A stretch of 64,000 bases of DNA from Nitratiruptor sp. YY08-10 (GTDB taxonomy: Bacteria; Campylobacterota; Campylobacteria; Campylobacterales; Nitratiruptoraceae), in contig NZ_AP023057.1 of the NCBI RefSeq assembly GCF_016629565.1, forward strand, positions 1 to 64,000, given 5' to 3'. The translations under genes were made by a program, and so were the position numbers. Below are positions 55,865 to 64,000 of the stretch, in pieces. Below the pieces are notes generated by a model. The model was not told where the DNA came from. It saw only the letters and a program-made list of their open reading frames with translations, and did no database searches. How positions within the stretch are numbered: the first letter of the stretch is position 1; each line of letters opens with the position of its first letter.

Positions 55865-57032
55865 ATACCGCCCCAAACATTTAGATGAGTTTGTGGGACA
55901 ACGACATCTCCTTGCTCCCAAAGCCCCCTTTTTGACACTTTTAAAAAAAAGAGCCTTGCCCCATTCCTTCTTTTATGGACCTCCCGGTACAGGAAAGACT
56001 ACCCTTGCGCGAATTGTCGCAAATCTGTATGAGAGTGACTTCTTCGAACTCAATGCCACAAGTCTCAAAATAGAAGAGATACGAAACATTGTAAAGCGTT
56101 ATAAAGGAAGTTTTATAAAGCCAATTTTGTTTATCGACGAAGTCCATAGACTTTCCAAAAATCAGCAAGAGGTTTTGCTCCCAATCATGGAAAAAGAGGA
56201 GGCGCTCATTTTGGGAGCAAGTACCGAAAATCCTTTTTTTTCGTTGACTGCCGCTATCCGTTCCCGCTCAATGCTTTTTGAGTTTAAACCGTTAAGCGAT
56301 GAGGAGTTGCAAGAGTTGGTAAAGCGGGTATGTGAAACGCAGCGGTGCTTCATTGATGAAGAGGCAAAAGCGTACCTCATCCGCATCTCCCAGGGTGATG
56401 CAAGAAATCTTTTGAAATTTTTGACAAAAGCTGCTGTAATTGAACAAAATATTACGATAGAGCTGCTTCGCTCTTTAGCGCCTACAAGCTATCATGAAGG
56501 AAGCAGTACGCAAGAGACCCATTATGCATTGGCAAGCGCACTTATCAAAAGTATACGTGGAAGCGATGTAGATGCTGCTCTATACTATTTAGCAAGACTT
56601 ATCGAAGGTGGAGAGCCTCCGGAGTTTATTGCAAGACGGCTTGTGATATTTGCCAGTGAAGATATCGGCAATGCAAATCCCAATGCGCTCAATCTTGCCA
56701 CATCTACGATGATAGCTGTAAAGCACATAGGTTATCCTGAAGCAAGAATCATTTTGTCCCAGTGCGTTATCTATCTTGCATCTTCTCCAAAATCCAATGC
56801 TGCCTACAAAGCGATCAACAAAGCGATGAAAATGGTTGAGGATGGAGAGATCTATCCCATTCCAGAATATCTCAAACCACCCAAATTTCTTGGATACAAA
56901 TATCCGCACGATTATGGAGGATGGGTGGAACAGGCGTATACGACAAAACCACTCAAGATTTACGAAAGTAGCGGTATCGGATATGAAAAGCGGCTTTTAG
57001 AGTGGTTGGAAAAGATCAAAAAGGTTCGGTAG
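55857..57032 (+). CDS. rarA: Replication-associated recombination protein RarA (AAA+ ATPase)
   Basis: RarA (MgsA) is a clamp-loader-like AAA+ protein that acts at stalled replication forks. The 391-residue protein has RPKHLDEFVGQRHLL, Walker A GPPGTGKTT (near 40-48), Walker B ILFIDEVHRLSKNQQ, sensor segment LGASTENPFFSLT and the C-terminal tetramerisation block with YPHDYGGWVEQAY. Slightly shorter than the E. coli protein. It overlaps yjbQ by 8 bases, ending the rsmA-to-rarA run. Confidence 0.94.
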   Translation: MDRYRPKHLDEFVGQRHLLAPKAPFLTLLKKRALPHSFFYGPPGTGKTTLARIVANLYESDFFELNATSLKIEEIRNIVKRYKGSFIKPILFIDEVHRLSKNQQEVLLPIMEKEEALILGASTENPFFSLTAAIRSRSMLFEFKPLSDEELQELVKRVCETQRCFIDEEAKAYLIRISQGDARNLLKFLTKAAVIEQNITIELLRSLAPTSYHEGSSTQETHYALASALIKSIRGSDVDAALYYLARLIEGGEPPEFIARRLVIFASEDIGNANPNALNLATSTMIAVKHIGYPEARIILSQCVIYLASSPKSNAAYKAINKAMKMVEDGEIYPIPEYLKPPKFLGYKYPHDYGGWVEQAYTTKPLKIYESSGIGYEKRLLEWLEKIKKVR

Positions 57033-57119
57033 CGCTAAAATTCTCCTCCCGCTTTCAAAAAGAGGAGCAAAGAGACTTTGCAAGCAGGATATTAAACTTG
57101 ACAAAATTGATTGAATTTA

Positions 57120-57149
57120 TTGACAATAGTATCTTTTTTTGTGTACACT
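57120..57149 (+). promoter_or_regulatory. Promoter of FadL-like gene
   Basis: TTGACA (57120-57125), an 18-base spacer, and TACACT (57144-57149) form a sigma70-like promoter 18 bases before the ATG of the outer-membrane protein gene. The remaining gap after rarA holds no other feature. Confidence 0.5.
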
Positions 57150-57167
57150 TTGCAAAAAAGGTTTACT

Positions 57168-58274
57168 ATGAAAAAACTGCTCCTCTTTGCCCCATTGGCT
57201 CTTTTTGCTACGGTCGGAGACAATTTAGTGGGAGCAGGTGCGAAGTCGAGAGGTGTCGCTGGTGCCGGTATCGCTTCATACCAGGGAGCTGAATCCATCT
57301 TTATCAACCCATCTTTACTTTCCTTTGCGCAAAGAAGCAGTGTGGAAATAGGAACTACTTTTTTCATGCCGCAAGTCCATGCCAATGGATATAAAAGCAG
57401 GGCCGATTTCGAGTTGATACCCTATTTTGGATATATCAAGCCTTTGAATAGAGAAAGTGTTATTGGTTTAGGTGTGTTTAGTGTAAGCGGCATGGGTGTG
57501 GAGTATCAGGTCCCTTCCCTTGCGTATATGAAAACGCAATTTGGTTATGCGAAATTGATCGGAGCCTATGCAAAACAGTGGAGGAATTTAGGTATAGGGA
57601 TAGGATGTAATATTTCATATGGTGCACTGCGTATGGCGGCAAATATGCCAAATCAACTTGGCGATAGGTTGAGCAAAGATATCGGATTTGGACTCAATAT
57701 GGGATTGCATTATAGTTGGAGAGATATTACTTTGGCAGCTACCTTCACCTCTCCTGTATCTATGAAATACAGTCGTGTTTTTGATTTCAATCATGACGGG
57801 GGAAAAGAGAATTTCCATCTTACTCAACCAGCAGAAGCGGGTGTAGGTATTGCCTATCACAAGGATGGATGGTATGTTATGGTAGACTATAAAAGGGTAT
57901 TTTGGTCTCATGCGAAAGGATATAAAGATTTTAATTGGAAAAGTCAAAATGTCTATGCAGTAGGTTTTCAAAAGAGTTTTGGGAAAATTACTCTACGTAC
58001 AGGATACAGTTATGCTACAAAAGCCATGCACGGCTTTACAAATAGCAATGTGGAGGGGGTCCCTTTTCGTGCTCAAGATATTGCGTTTTTCAATCTCGTA
58101 GGGTTTCCAGCGATCACAAAGCGGCACATAAGTTTTGGAATGACAACGGATATAAAATCTTATAAACTGCATCTCTCATGGCTTTATGCACCAAAAGAAC
58201 ATCTTGCAAACGGATCTCTGGAAGCTTCCAATAGGCAAAGTTCACTCACTATAGGGATAGAGTATACTTTTTAG
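57168..58274 (+). CDS. FadL/OmpP1-family outer-membrane transporter
   Basis: This 368-residue beta-barrel protein belongs to the FadL/TodX family that admits hydrophobic molecules such as fatty acids or aromatics. It has a signal peptide (MKKLLLFAPLALFA), the characteristic N-terminal block GAGAKSRGVAGAGIASYQGAESIFINPS (the 'NPA'-type hatch motif is NPS here) and a C-terminal aromatic GIEYTF for barrel insertion. ATG 57168 is the start; an upstream frame is non-coding. It is a single-gene unit with its own promoter. Confidence 0.88.
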   Translation: MKKLLLFAPLALFATVGDNLVGAGAKSRGVAGAGIASYQGAESIFINPSLLSFAQRSSVEIGTTFFMPQVHANGYKSRADFELIPYFGYIKPLNRESVIGLGVFSVSGMGVEYQVPSLAYMKTQFGYAKLIGAYAKQWRNLGIGIGCNISYGALRMAANMPNQLGDRLSKDIGFGLNMGLHYSWRDITLAATFTSPVSMKYSRVFDFNHDGGKENFHLTQPAEAGVGIAYHKDGWYVMVDYKRVFWSHAKGYKDFNWKSQNVYAVGFQKSFGKITLRTGYSYATKAMHGFTNSNVEGVPFRAQDIAFFNLVGFPAITKRHISFGMTTDIKSYKLHLSWLYAPKEHLANGSLEASNRQSSLTIGIEYTF

Positions 58275-58305
58275 TTACCCTATTTTTTGCAGCGATTGGA
58301 ATTCA

Positions 58306-58776
58306 TCACACCCTTGCCCAACCATGCATCTTTTTTGCCGTTAATGCTGTTTTGTCTTGATATTCGATCGGATTGATCGCTATGTAGTTGAGTTCTTGCA
58401 AAAGCGATTCCAATGCTTCAGCCTCTTCGTTTTGAACCAATATAATGAGATCGGCTGCATTTTTCATCATGCGGTATATTTTCCGAAAAAAAAGCTCTTT
58501 ATCTTGTAGTTTCCCAATATCGTATGGGACAAAAATGGTATCAAACATCATGGAGCGCTGATTGTAACGCTCTTTGTTTTCATCGATTCTTCGAAGTTTG
58601 CCTCCTTCCACATCTTGTAAGGTTTCGAATATCTCATCTTCTAAAGCGGCAATTTCCAAATAGTGTCCTTTTTCTTGACAAAAATTGGCTAATTCCAAGG
58701 TGCTTTCTTTGTCTTCGGCAAAAAGATAGACACGAACTCCTGGTAGCCTTGGAATGATTGAAAAGAGTTCTTTCAT
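58306..58776 (-). CDS. Conserved protein of unknown function in pgeF operon
   Basis: I do not recognise a named family. The 156-residue product starts at ATG 58776, a 4-base overlap with pgeF. It has alternating alpha/beta segments: VRVYLFAEDKESTLELANFCQEKGHYLEIAAL, SMMFDTIFVPYDIGK and AADLIILVQNEEAEALESLLQEL. This looks like a partial SAM-methyltransferase-like Rossmann fold, lacking the usual Gly-rich first motif. A longer upstream frame to 58863 overlaps pgeF out of frame and is unlikely to be used. Confidence 0.6.
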   Translation of the reverse strand: MKELFSIIPRLPGVRVYLFAEDKESTLELANFCQEKGHYLEIAALEDEIFETLQDVEGGKLRRIDENKERYNQRSMMFDTIFVPYDIGKLQDKELFFRKIYRMMKNAADLIILVQNEEAEALESLLQELNYIAINPIEYQDKTALTAKKMHGWARV

Positions 58777-59438
58777 GATTCCTCCATCCATATGAGTGAA
58801 ACAAATCTTCCTGTTTGGCCATCGCGCCGATAGGAAAAATAGTTGTGATTGCAACTGGTGCAAATATTGTAATCTTGAATCGATTCTACCCCACCATCTT
58901 TTAACTGTTCATAAATCATAGCAGCTATATCTAAATATCTATTTCGTTTTATAAACCGTTTTGGATAGGTTTGTGCCATTTGTTCAGATACCTCATAACA
59001 GCAGCTGTGAATACCGGGAGATAGGATTGCTTTGATATTGCGCGCACCAAGATTTTTCATCTGCTGGATGGCTTTGGTTACTATTTTTTTCGTTGTCCCT
59101 GCCCTGCCCGCATGGAGTGCGGCAATAATTCCCTTTTCATCATACAGAAGCACACCAAAACAGTCTGCACTCATAACAGCCAGTCCCAAATTTGGTGTTA
59201 TCGTTATCAATCCATCACAGGATGGCGGATCTTGCAGAGCATCGATGAAAACTATTTTGTCTGAATGGATCTGGTTGGCAAACTGAATCTGTGAGAGTTT
59301 GGTTTTTTGTTTCAAAATTTCTCTATTTTTTTGTACATCCTCCGTATTGTCTCCTACGTGCAAGGCAAGATTGAAGGTATCGTATGGCGCTTTGCTTACC
59401 CCGCCCCACCTGGTTGTAATAAGCGTTTTAATCTTCAT
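58773..59438 (-). CDS. pgeF: Multicopper-oxidase-like laccase PgeF (YfiH/DUF152)
   Basis: PgeF edits peptidoglycan precursors (hydrolysing wrong L-Ser-UDP-MurNAc) and related proteins act on purine nucleosides. The 221-residue protein has the conserved SADCFGVLLYD, ALHAGRAGT and SCCYEVSE, which hold the Zn-binding Cys and His. Slightly shorter at the N-terminus than E. coli YfiH. It overlaps dtd by 4 bases and the downstream unknown by 4. Confidence 0.9.
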   Translation of the reverse strand: MKIKTLITTRWGGVSKAPYDTFNLALHVGDNTEDVQKNREILKQKTKLSQIQFANQIHSDKIVFIDALQDPPSCDGLITITPNLGLAVMSADCFGVLLYDEKGIIAALHAGRAGTTKKIVTKAIQQMKNLGARNIKAILSPGIHSCCYEVSEQMAQTYPKRFIKRNRYLDIAAMIYEQLKDGGVESIQDYNICTSCNHNYFSYRRDGQTGRFVSLIWMEES

Positions 59439-59878
59439 AGTTTCTTACTATCAAGAATCAACGTGACCGGTCCATCATTGATAATTCCCACCTCCATCAT
59501 CGCTCCAAATATTCCTGTTTTTGTAGGGATATGTTTTGCCAGCTCCTTGCAAAAAGTCTCATACAGCTCTTTTGCCTCTTTTGGAGGCATTGCAGCGGTA
59601 AAATCTGGGCGATTTCCTTTTTTTGCATTGCCTGCCAGTGTAAACTGAGATACAACTAAAACCTCTCCATTTACTTCTAAAATATTTTTATCCATTTTGC
59701 CTTCACTATTGGGAAAGAGTCGAAGCTTGACAATTTTTTTGACCAGTTTTTGAATATCATCTTCAGTGTCTTCTTTCATTACGCCCAGTAAAATGTTATA
59801 ACCGATACCTATATGAGATATCTCTTTATTTTCTATCTTGATCCAAGAACTTTTGACACGCTGAATAAGAGCGACCAT
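59435..59878 (-). CDS. dtd: D-aminoacyl-tRNA deacylase
   Basis: DTD hydrolyses D-aminoacyl-tRNA and mischarged Gly-tRNA(Ala), protecting translation from D-amino acids. The 147-residue protein has the SQFTLAGNAKKGNRPDF block with the catalytic Gln/Thr and the second signature VGIINDGPVTLILDS (the Gly-cisPro site appears as NDGPVT). Normal length. It overlaps pgeF by 4 bases and follows the restriction gene by 8 bases. Confidence 0.95.
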   Translation of the reverse strand: MVALIQRVKSSWIKIENKEISHIGIGYNILLGVMKEDTEDDIQKLVKKIVKLRLFPNSEGKMDKNILEVNGEVLVVSQFTLAGNAKKGNRPDFTAAMPPKEAKELYETFCKELAKHIPTKTGIFGAMMEVGIINDGPVTLILDSKKL

Positions 59879-59886
59879 AATCTTCC

Positions 59887-62859
59887 TTATATAAAATCCA
59901 AATCTTCTATACTATTAACAACTTTATATATTAGCTTACTATTATTATCTGTTTGACGATCGGAAAGATAAGAAAAATGTTTTCTCGCATACTCTATTTT
60001 TGCTTTTTCTTTGCCTCTGAGCTCCATCGATTTTAAACTTCCTTTGGTTTCGGCAATAAAAAAGATAGTCTTTTGCTTTTTAAAAAGAATGGCAAAATCT
60101 GGATTGTAGTATCCTGCTGGAGTTGGAATTTTAAATTTACTTGGCAGTTTTGCATAAACAATAATATCGCTTGCTTCCAAATCTTTGGCAAAAGCTTTTT
60201 CTATTTGTGAGTCAAATTTCAAATAATCATAAATATGCTTTTTAACTTTTATAATATCTTCATCAATTTTGCCTTTGAAATTATTTATTGTAAAAATCTC
60301 ACTCTCAAATTTACCACTTACATCGTAATTGATAGCACTGATGAAGATGGTGGCTTTTTCTTCTTCGATAATGTCGCGCACTTTGATGATGAAATCTTCT
60401 GGATTGATTTTAAATAGATCAAATTTACTGGGATTGATACCTTGCAAAATTTTCGCAATTGTTTCTCTTTTTAGATATGTAGCACGGCTAAGTTCTCCTA
60501 AAAGGTCATATCTGATATCGTTTAGAGCAATATCACTTTGCAAAACTACTCTTTTTTTAGCTTCAAACATATCTTCATCAAGCCGTATTTTTTCTTTTTG
60601 CTCATTTTCAACTATCTCAATTTTTACTTTTTTAACTTCTAATTCTTTGTTGATTCGCCCAATCACATTTTCTATCAACTCATTGCTATCAAAATCGATT
60701 CTATAGGTTGTTTTGAATTTGATTTTGTTCCAAAACTCTTCAAATTTTGTAAAGTTTTGATTAGGTTTGAGACTTTCAACTTTTATATTTTTTGCTTTTT
60801 CATCTTCTATTACATTTTTTAGAACACTTGAAGCATCGATTTTTTGGATAAGTTTTATGATCTCATTTTTATATTCTTGTAAATTTGAGGGAATTTCAAG
60901 ATCACCTTTTTTAATATCTTCTCTTAATTTATCAGTCAAATAGAAATTCTCATCAATATAGTCGTGTTTAATAAAATTATAAACTAGTTTTCTCGCCATC
61001 TCTTCATCTATCTCTCTATCTTTAAGCCTCAAGCCTTTAATATTTTCAACAGTAAACGTAAGTGGTCTATCAATATCTTCAAAAAATTCATTTTGTAATG
61101 CTTTAGCAAAGCTTTCATAATTCTCGTTTGCTATAACAGTTAAGTTATTGATATCAAAAAACTCATCTCCTAGAACTTGCTTATCCATTCTATAGCCGTT
61201 TCTATCTACACAAATTCTAAGTCCCCTTCCAATCTCTTGTCTTTTGGAGATTGTCGATCTTGAGTAGCGTAGAGTGCAGATTTGGAAAATATTTGGATTG
61301 TCCCACCCCTCTTTAAGTGCTGAATGTGAAAAGATAAATCTCACAGGCGTATCAAATGAAAGAAGCTTTTCTTTGTTTTTCATAATCAATTCATATGCAT
61401 CTTCGTCATTTTCTTTAGCGTCCTTGAGCCTTCCTTTTTTATCGATACTAAAATATCCTTCATGGATTTCATCTGTAGTGAAGCTATCCAAATATGCAAA
61501 ATAGTCTTGATTAAAGAGACTTTGCATCTCTTTCTTTAACTTTTCATATTCCTCTTCAAAAATCTTCGCATACTCTCCTTTTGCTTGGGGTGCATCATAA
61601 TCACGGTACTTTTTTACTTCATCGATAAAAAAGAGACTTAATACTTTTATACCTCTTTTAAAAAGGATTTGCTCTTTTTCAAAATGGCTTTTGATAGTTT
61701 CACGTATTTGGATGCGTTTTAGCAACTCTTCATTTACTTCACCTTGGGCGACACCAGGTTTTAAAACAATGCCGTTTATAAGTTTTACTTCATTAGTTAG
61801 ACCATTTATCTCTTTGATAACAAATCCGTTTTTATATTCAGTGAGGTTATTTGAGAGTTCATAGAAATTGTCTCCCTCTTTAAGTGTTTTCAATACTCTC
61901 TTAACTCCATTTTGTTGCTTTACTTCAAATTCTATTCTTGCTTTTGGATAGTACTTGTCACTCAAAATTATCTCATCAAGATAGAGATATCCTGTAGTTG
62001 CTGTTGTGTTTTTAACCTCAATCCCTTTGACACTTATCTTTTTGACTAGTTTTTTTTCAAATGCATCAATTGCATCAAGTTTATAGACTTGATTAAGAAC
62101 ATTTTTGTGCGTAGCAGAGTAGCGCAAAACAAAAAGCGGATCAAACTCTTTGATTTTTTCTTCAGATATTTTTCCAAACTTTTGCGGCTCATCTATAATG
62201 AGTATAGGACGTGTTGATCGAATCACATCGATGGGTCTGTTTGAATTCATCAAATCAAGCTCTTCATAGATTTTTCTTGCTTCTTTAGCTCTTGTAGCAA
62301 ATGCTTGATAGTTCATTATCATCACCCAAATATCATTACTTTTGGCAAAACTCTTAATATTGCTAAGATTAGTTGGTCTTTTGGTATCATAGATAAAAAA
62401 TCGAAGCTTTTTATTGTAAAGCTCTTTAAAATGATCTTGTGTTATTTCTAAACTTTTATGCACTCCTTCACGAATCGCAACACTTGGCACCATAATGATA
62501 AATTTTGAAAATCCATAACGCTTATTGAGTTCAAATATAGTTCTGGTATAGACATAAGTTTTCCCTGTTCCTGTCTCCATTTCAACAGTGAAGTTGAGTC
62601 CTTGAAGTCTTTTAGAAGGTTTAATGGCGTTTCTTTTTTGAATGGTTTTAAGATTAGTTAAAATCTCTTCATTACTTATTAAAAGATTTGGATTTGCAAA
62701 AGTGTTGTATATAATCTCTTCTTCAATAAGCCCATCTTTTTTTAGTTCTTTATCAAAAATATTTTTTATTAGCTCTTTTTTAGGTTGTCCATCAAATAGA
62801 TCACATACGCTATTTACTGCATCGATTTGATATTGTTGCTCTTTGAAGTGGAGTTTCAT
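59887..62859 (-). CDS. Type III restriction enzyme helicase/nuclease subunit
   Basis: This 990-residue protein is the Res subunit of a type III restriction system. It has an N-terminal helicase with Walker A TGTGKT (96-101), DEPQ (DExx box), VLRYSATHK (motif III) and the later EIGRGLRICVDRNG (motif VI), then a C-terminal PD-(D/E)xK-type nuclease with NPDFAILF and FIAETKG. It cuts unmethylated DNA together with a Mod methylase, which is not in this window and may lie beyond the right edge. The region is visibly richer in A/T than the housekeeping genes to its left, suggesting acquisition. Only 8 bases separate it from dtd. Confidence 0.9.
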   Translation of the reverse strand: MKLHFKEQQYQIDAVNSVCDLFDGQPKKELIKNIFDKELKKDGLIEEEIIYNTFANPNLLISNEEILTNLKTIQKRNAIKPSKRLQGLNFTVEMETGTGKTYVYTRTIFELNKRYGFSKFIIMVPSVAIREGVHKSLEITQDHFKELYNKKLRFFIYDTKRPTNLSNIKSFAKSNDIWVMIMNYQAFATRAKEARKIYEELDLMNSNRPIDVIRSTRPILIIDEPQKFGKISEEKIKEFDPLFVLRYSATHKNVLNQVYKLDAIDAFEKKLVKKISVKGIEVKNTTATTGYLYLDEIILSDKYYPKARIEFEVKQQNGVKRVLKTLKEGDNFYELSNNLTEYKNGFVIKEINGLTNEVKLINGIVLKPGVAQGEVNEELLKRIQIRETIKSHFEKEQILFKRGIKVLSLFFIDEVKKYRDYDAPQAKGEYAKIFEEEYEKLKKEMQSLFNQDYFAYLDSFTTDEIHEGYFSIDKKGRLKDAKENDEDAYELIMKNKEKLLSFDTPVRFIFSHSALKEGWDNPNIFQICTLRYSRSTISKRQEIGRGLRICVDRNGYRMDKQVLGDEFFDINNLTVIANENYESFAKALQNEFFEDIDRPLTFTVENIKGLRLKDREIDEEMARKLVYNFIKHDYIDENFYLTDKLREDIKKGDLEIPSNLQEYKNEIIKLIQKIDASSVLKNVIEDEKAKNIKVESLKPNQNFTKFEEFWNKIKFKTTYRIDFDSNELIENVIGRINKELEVKKVKIEIVENEQKEKIRLDEDMFEAKKRVVLQSDIALNDIRYDLLGELSRATYLKRETIAKILQGINPSKFDLFKINPEDFIIKVRDIIEEEKATIFISAINYDVSGKFESEIFTINNFKGKIDEDIIKVKKHIYDYLKFDSQIEKAFAKDLEASDIIVYAKLPSKFKIPTPAGYYNPDFAILFKKQKTIFFIAETKGSLKSMELRGKEKAKIEYARKHFSYLSDRQTDNNSKLIYKVVNSIEDLDFI

Positions 62860-62879
62860 AAGGTTCCTTTATTGGCAAT

Positions 62880-62960
62880 TTTGTCACTTATTTTTATTTT
62901 AGTGACAAATTCCATATTTTTTGTCGCTAATAAAATTTTTAGTGACACATTTGTCACTAA
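62880..62960. repeat. Cluster of inverted TTAGTGACAAA operator-like repeats
   Basis: The 97-base gap between fic and the Res gene holds five copies of a TTAGTGACAAA half-site in alternating orientation: near 62880-62890, 62899-62910, 62920-62930, 62939-62949 and 62951-62960. On the minus strand the pair at 62939-62960 forms a perfect 9-bp palindrome with a 4-base spacer, and another pair (62899-62930) is separated by 10 bases with one mismatch. The last copy runs over the fic stop codon. Spacing and orientation suggest binding sites of a dimeric regulator controlling Res. Confidence 0.75.
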
Positions 62961-64000
62961 GCAATGATTTTTAATAATTCATCGAAATAGAAAGTTTTAT
63001 TTCTCTCTTTTTCATCGCTAGAAATGATTTTTTTATCTATTAAAAAGCTAATGACTCTATATATAGATCTCTTTTCTATACCTGTTTGATTTTCCATTTT
63101 TTTAGATGAAAAAATAGGAGTTGAAAAAAGAAAATCTAATACCTTTATACTATTTTTAGGAGTTGGCATATCAACTATTTCATTTTTTAATTCATTATAG
63201 AGTGTAACAATTTTGTTGATTTTATTTATGTTATTTATAGATTGTTGTGTGATTGCTTTAAGAAAAAACTGTATCCAACTCTCCCAATCTTGCTCTTTTG
63301 ATACATTATTTAGATAGTTATAATAATCTTCTCTATGAGTTTCCAAATATTCACTTAGATAAAACATAGGCATACCAATAATATCTTTGCTATACAAAAA
63401 TATAGGTATTAAAATTCTTCCAGTCCGTCCATTTCCATCCCAAAATGGATGAATAATTTCAAATTGTGCATGTATGATTGAAAGCTGAACTAATGTATCT
63501 TTTTCTTCATAATGCATATATTTTTCTAAGTTTGTCATGTATTCATCTATTAATTGAGGATCAGGAGGAATATATGTAGCATTTTGGATATCAACTCCTT
63601 TTTTCCCTATAAATACTTGTCCATTTCTAAAATTTCCTGGATTTTTATTTGAACCTCTAACACCACTAAGCAAAATTTTATGAATCTCTTTGATAAGTCT
63701 TACTGAAAGTGGCAACTCATTTAATCTTGTTATGGCATATTCTATAGCTTTTCTATAATTTATAACTTCTTGAATATCTGCAAAATTTTTTACTTCTTTT
63801 GTAGGATTTGCCTCATAATTTAATACATCTTCAAAGGTAGCCTGAGTCCCTTCGATTTTAGAAGATAAAACAGCCTCTTTTATAGTCAAAGGCGCTAAAA
63901 GTAATTTGGGATTAGGAATAATTTGTAATAATCCATCATATTTTGCTAAAGCTCTATTTGCTTTTGCAATATCTTCTATTAAAAATTCCCAATTTATATT
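62957..64000 (-). CDS. Fic-domain AMP-transferase (5' end beyond the window)
   Basis: The frame stays open to the right edge, so at least 347 codons are seen and the true start lies outside. Fic proteins transfer AMP (or other nucleotides) from ATP to target hydroxyls. The core motif HPFWDGNGRTGR is intact, and the inhibitory helix motif SSKIEG lies N-terminal to it (class II, self-inhibiting). The C-terminal 65 residues look like a winged helix (NQTGIEKRSIYRVISFLIDKKII), so the protein may bind DNA, maybe at the adjacent TTAGTGACAAA cluster. It is upstream of Res on the same strand. AT-rich codon use suggests transfer. Confidence 0.9.
   Translation of the reverse strand, partial: NINWEFLIEDIAKANRALAKYDGLLQIIPNPKLLLAPLTIKEAVLSSKIEGTQATFEDVLNYEANPTKEVKNFADIQEVINYRKAIEYAITRLNELPLSVRLIKEIHKILLSGVRGSNKNPGNFRNGQVFIGKKGVDIQNATYIPPDPQLIDEYMTNLEKYMHYEEKDTLVQLSIIHAQFEIIHPFWDGNGRTGRILIPIFLYSKDIIGMPMFYLSEYLETHREDYYNYLNNVSKEQDWESWIQFFLKAITQQSINNINKINKIVTLYNELKNEIVDMPTPKNSIKVLDFLFSTPIFSSKKMENQTGIEKRSIYRVISFLIDKKIISSDEKERNKTFYFDELLKIIA

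Noticed and set aside
62880-62960. Repeat cluster as a CRISPR array
   Set aside because: Units are about 11 bases, alternate in orientation and have irregular 3-13 base spacing; this fits operators, not CRISPR.

Overview
The window reads as the origin-proximal 64 kb of a Campylobacterota (epsilonproteobacterial) chromosome, probably a thermophilic, anaerobic or microaerophilic hydrothermal-vent lineage of the Nitratiruptor/Nautilia type. The evidence is dnaA-dnaN-gyrB at the left edge with TTCACA-type DnaA boxes, several Campylobacterota-like neighbourhoods (pseudouridine synthase/purB/nrdA, rsmA/rnj/kdsD, rlmN/hisF), and genes usually seen in vent or thermophilic organisms (DUF505, DUF1931 histone fold, archaeal-type Prx6). 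The genus assignment is inference. No tRNA, rRNA or CRISPR array was found, and no gap above 300 bases lacks a gene; the longest is the 171-base dnaA-dnaN origin segment.

Layout. 1-6.9 kb: a bipartite oriC flanking dnaA, then dnaN, gyrB, a catalytically degenerate GGDEF-EAL membrane protein and queF. 6.9-11.2 kb: a soluble fumarate reductase/succinate dehydrogenase-like flavoprotein and an unusual iron-sulfur subunit, separated by an amino-acid permease on the opposite strand, plus a Crp-family regulator. 11.2-16.0 kb: an accessory block with very strong Shine-Dalgarno sites encoding YfdX, a DUF1931 histone-fold protein, HdeD, DUF505 and an N-terminally extended peroxiredoxin; this is the best candidate for an undescribed stress or chromatin system. 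16-29.4 kb: metal and anion handling, with molybdate/tungstate ABC genes, a methionine-rich secreted protein, a GMC dehydrogenase pair, a zinc/manganese-type uptake operon lacking its ATPase, an arsenic operon and NhaA.

29.5-36.9 kb: a NERD helicase, a DUF309/SagB-like/coiled-coil operon, a split YeeE/YedE transporter, PEP carboxykinase and a ferredoxin-thioredoxin reductase catalytic subunit. 36.9-46.8 kb: protein repair (pcm, msrB), an amidohydrolase, both class Ia ribonucleotide reductase subunits, a macrodomain protein, purB and a pseudouridine synthase. 46.8-59.9 kb: housekeeping genes for RNA modification and processing, histidine synthesis, DNA repair, envelope sugar synthesis and quality control, with two tiny membrane ORFs. 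Two perfect parS palindromes and one single-mismatch copy lie between 46.5 and 50.7 kb inside coding sequence.

59.9-64 kb: a visibly more AT-rich segment with a type III restriction (Res) subunit and a Fic protein running off the right edge. They are separated by a cluster of inverted TTAGTGACAAA repeats that look like operators.

Most genes are densely packed with 1-40 base overlaps, so operon-level co-expression is the main functional clue. Start codons were re-chosen where a Shine-Dalgarno site or homologue N-terminus favoured an internal start.
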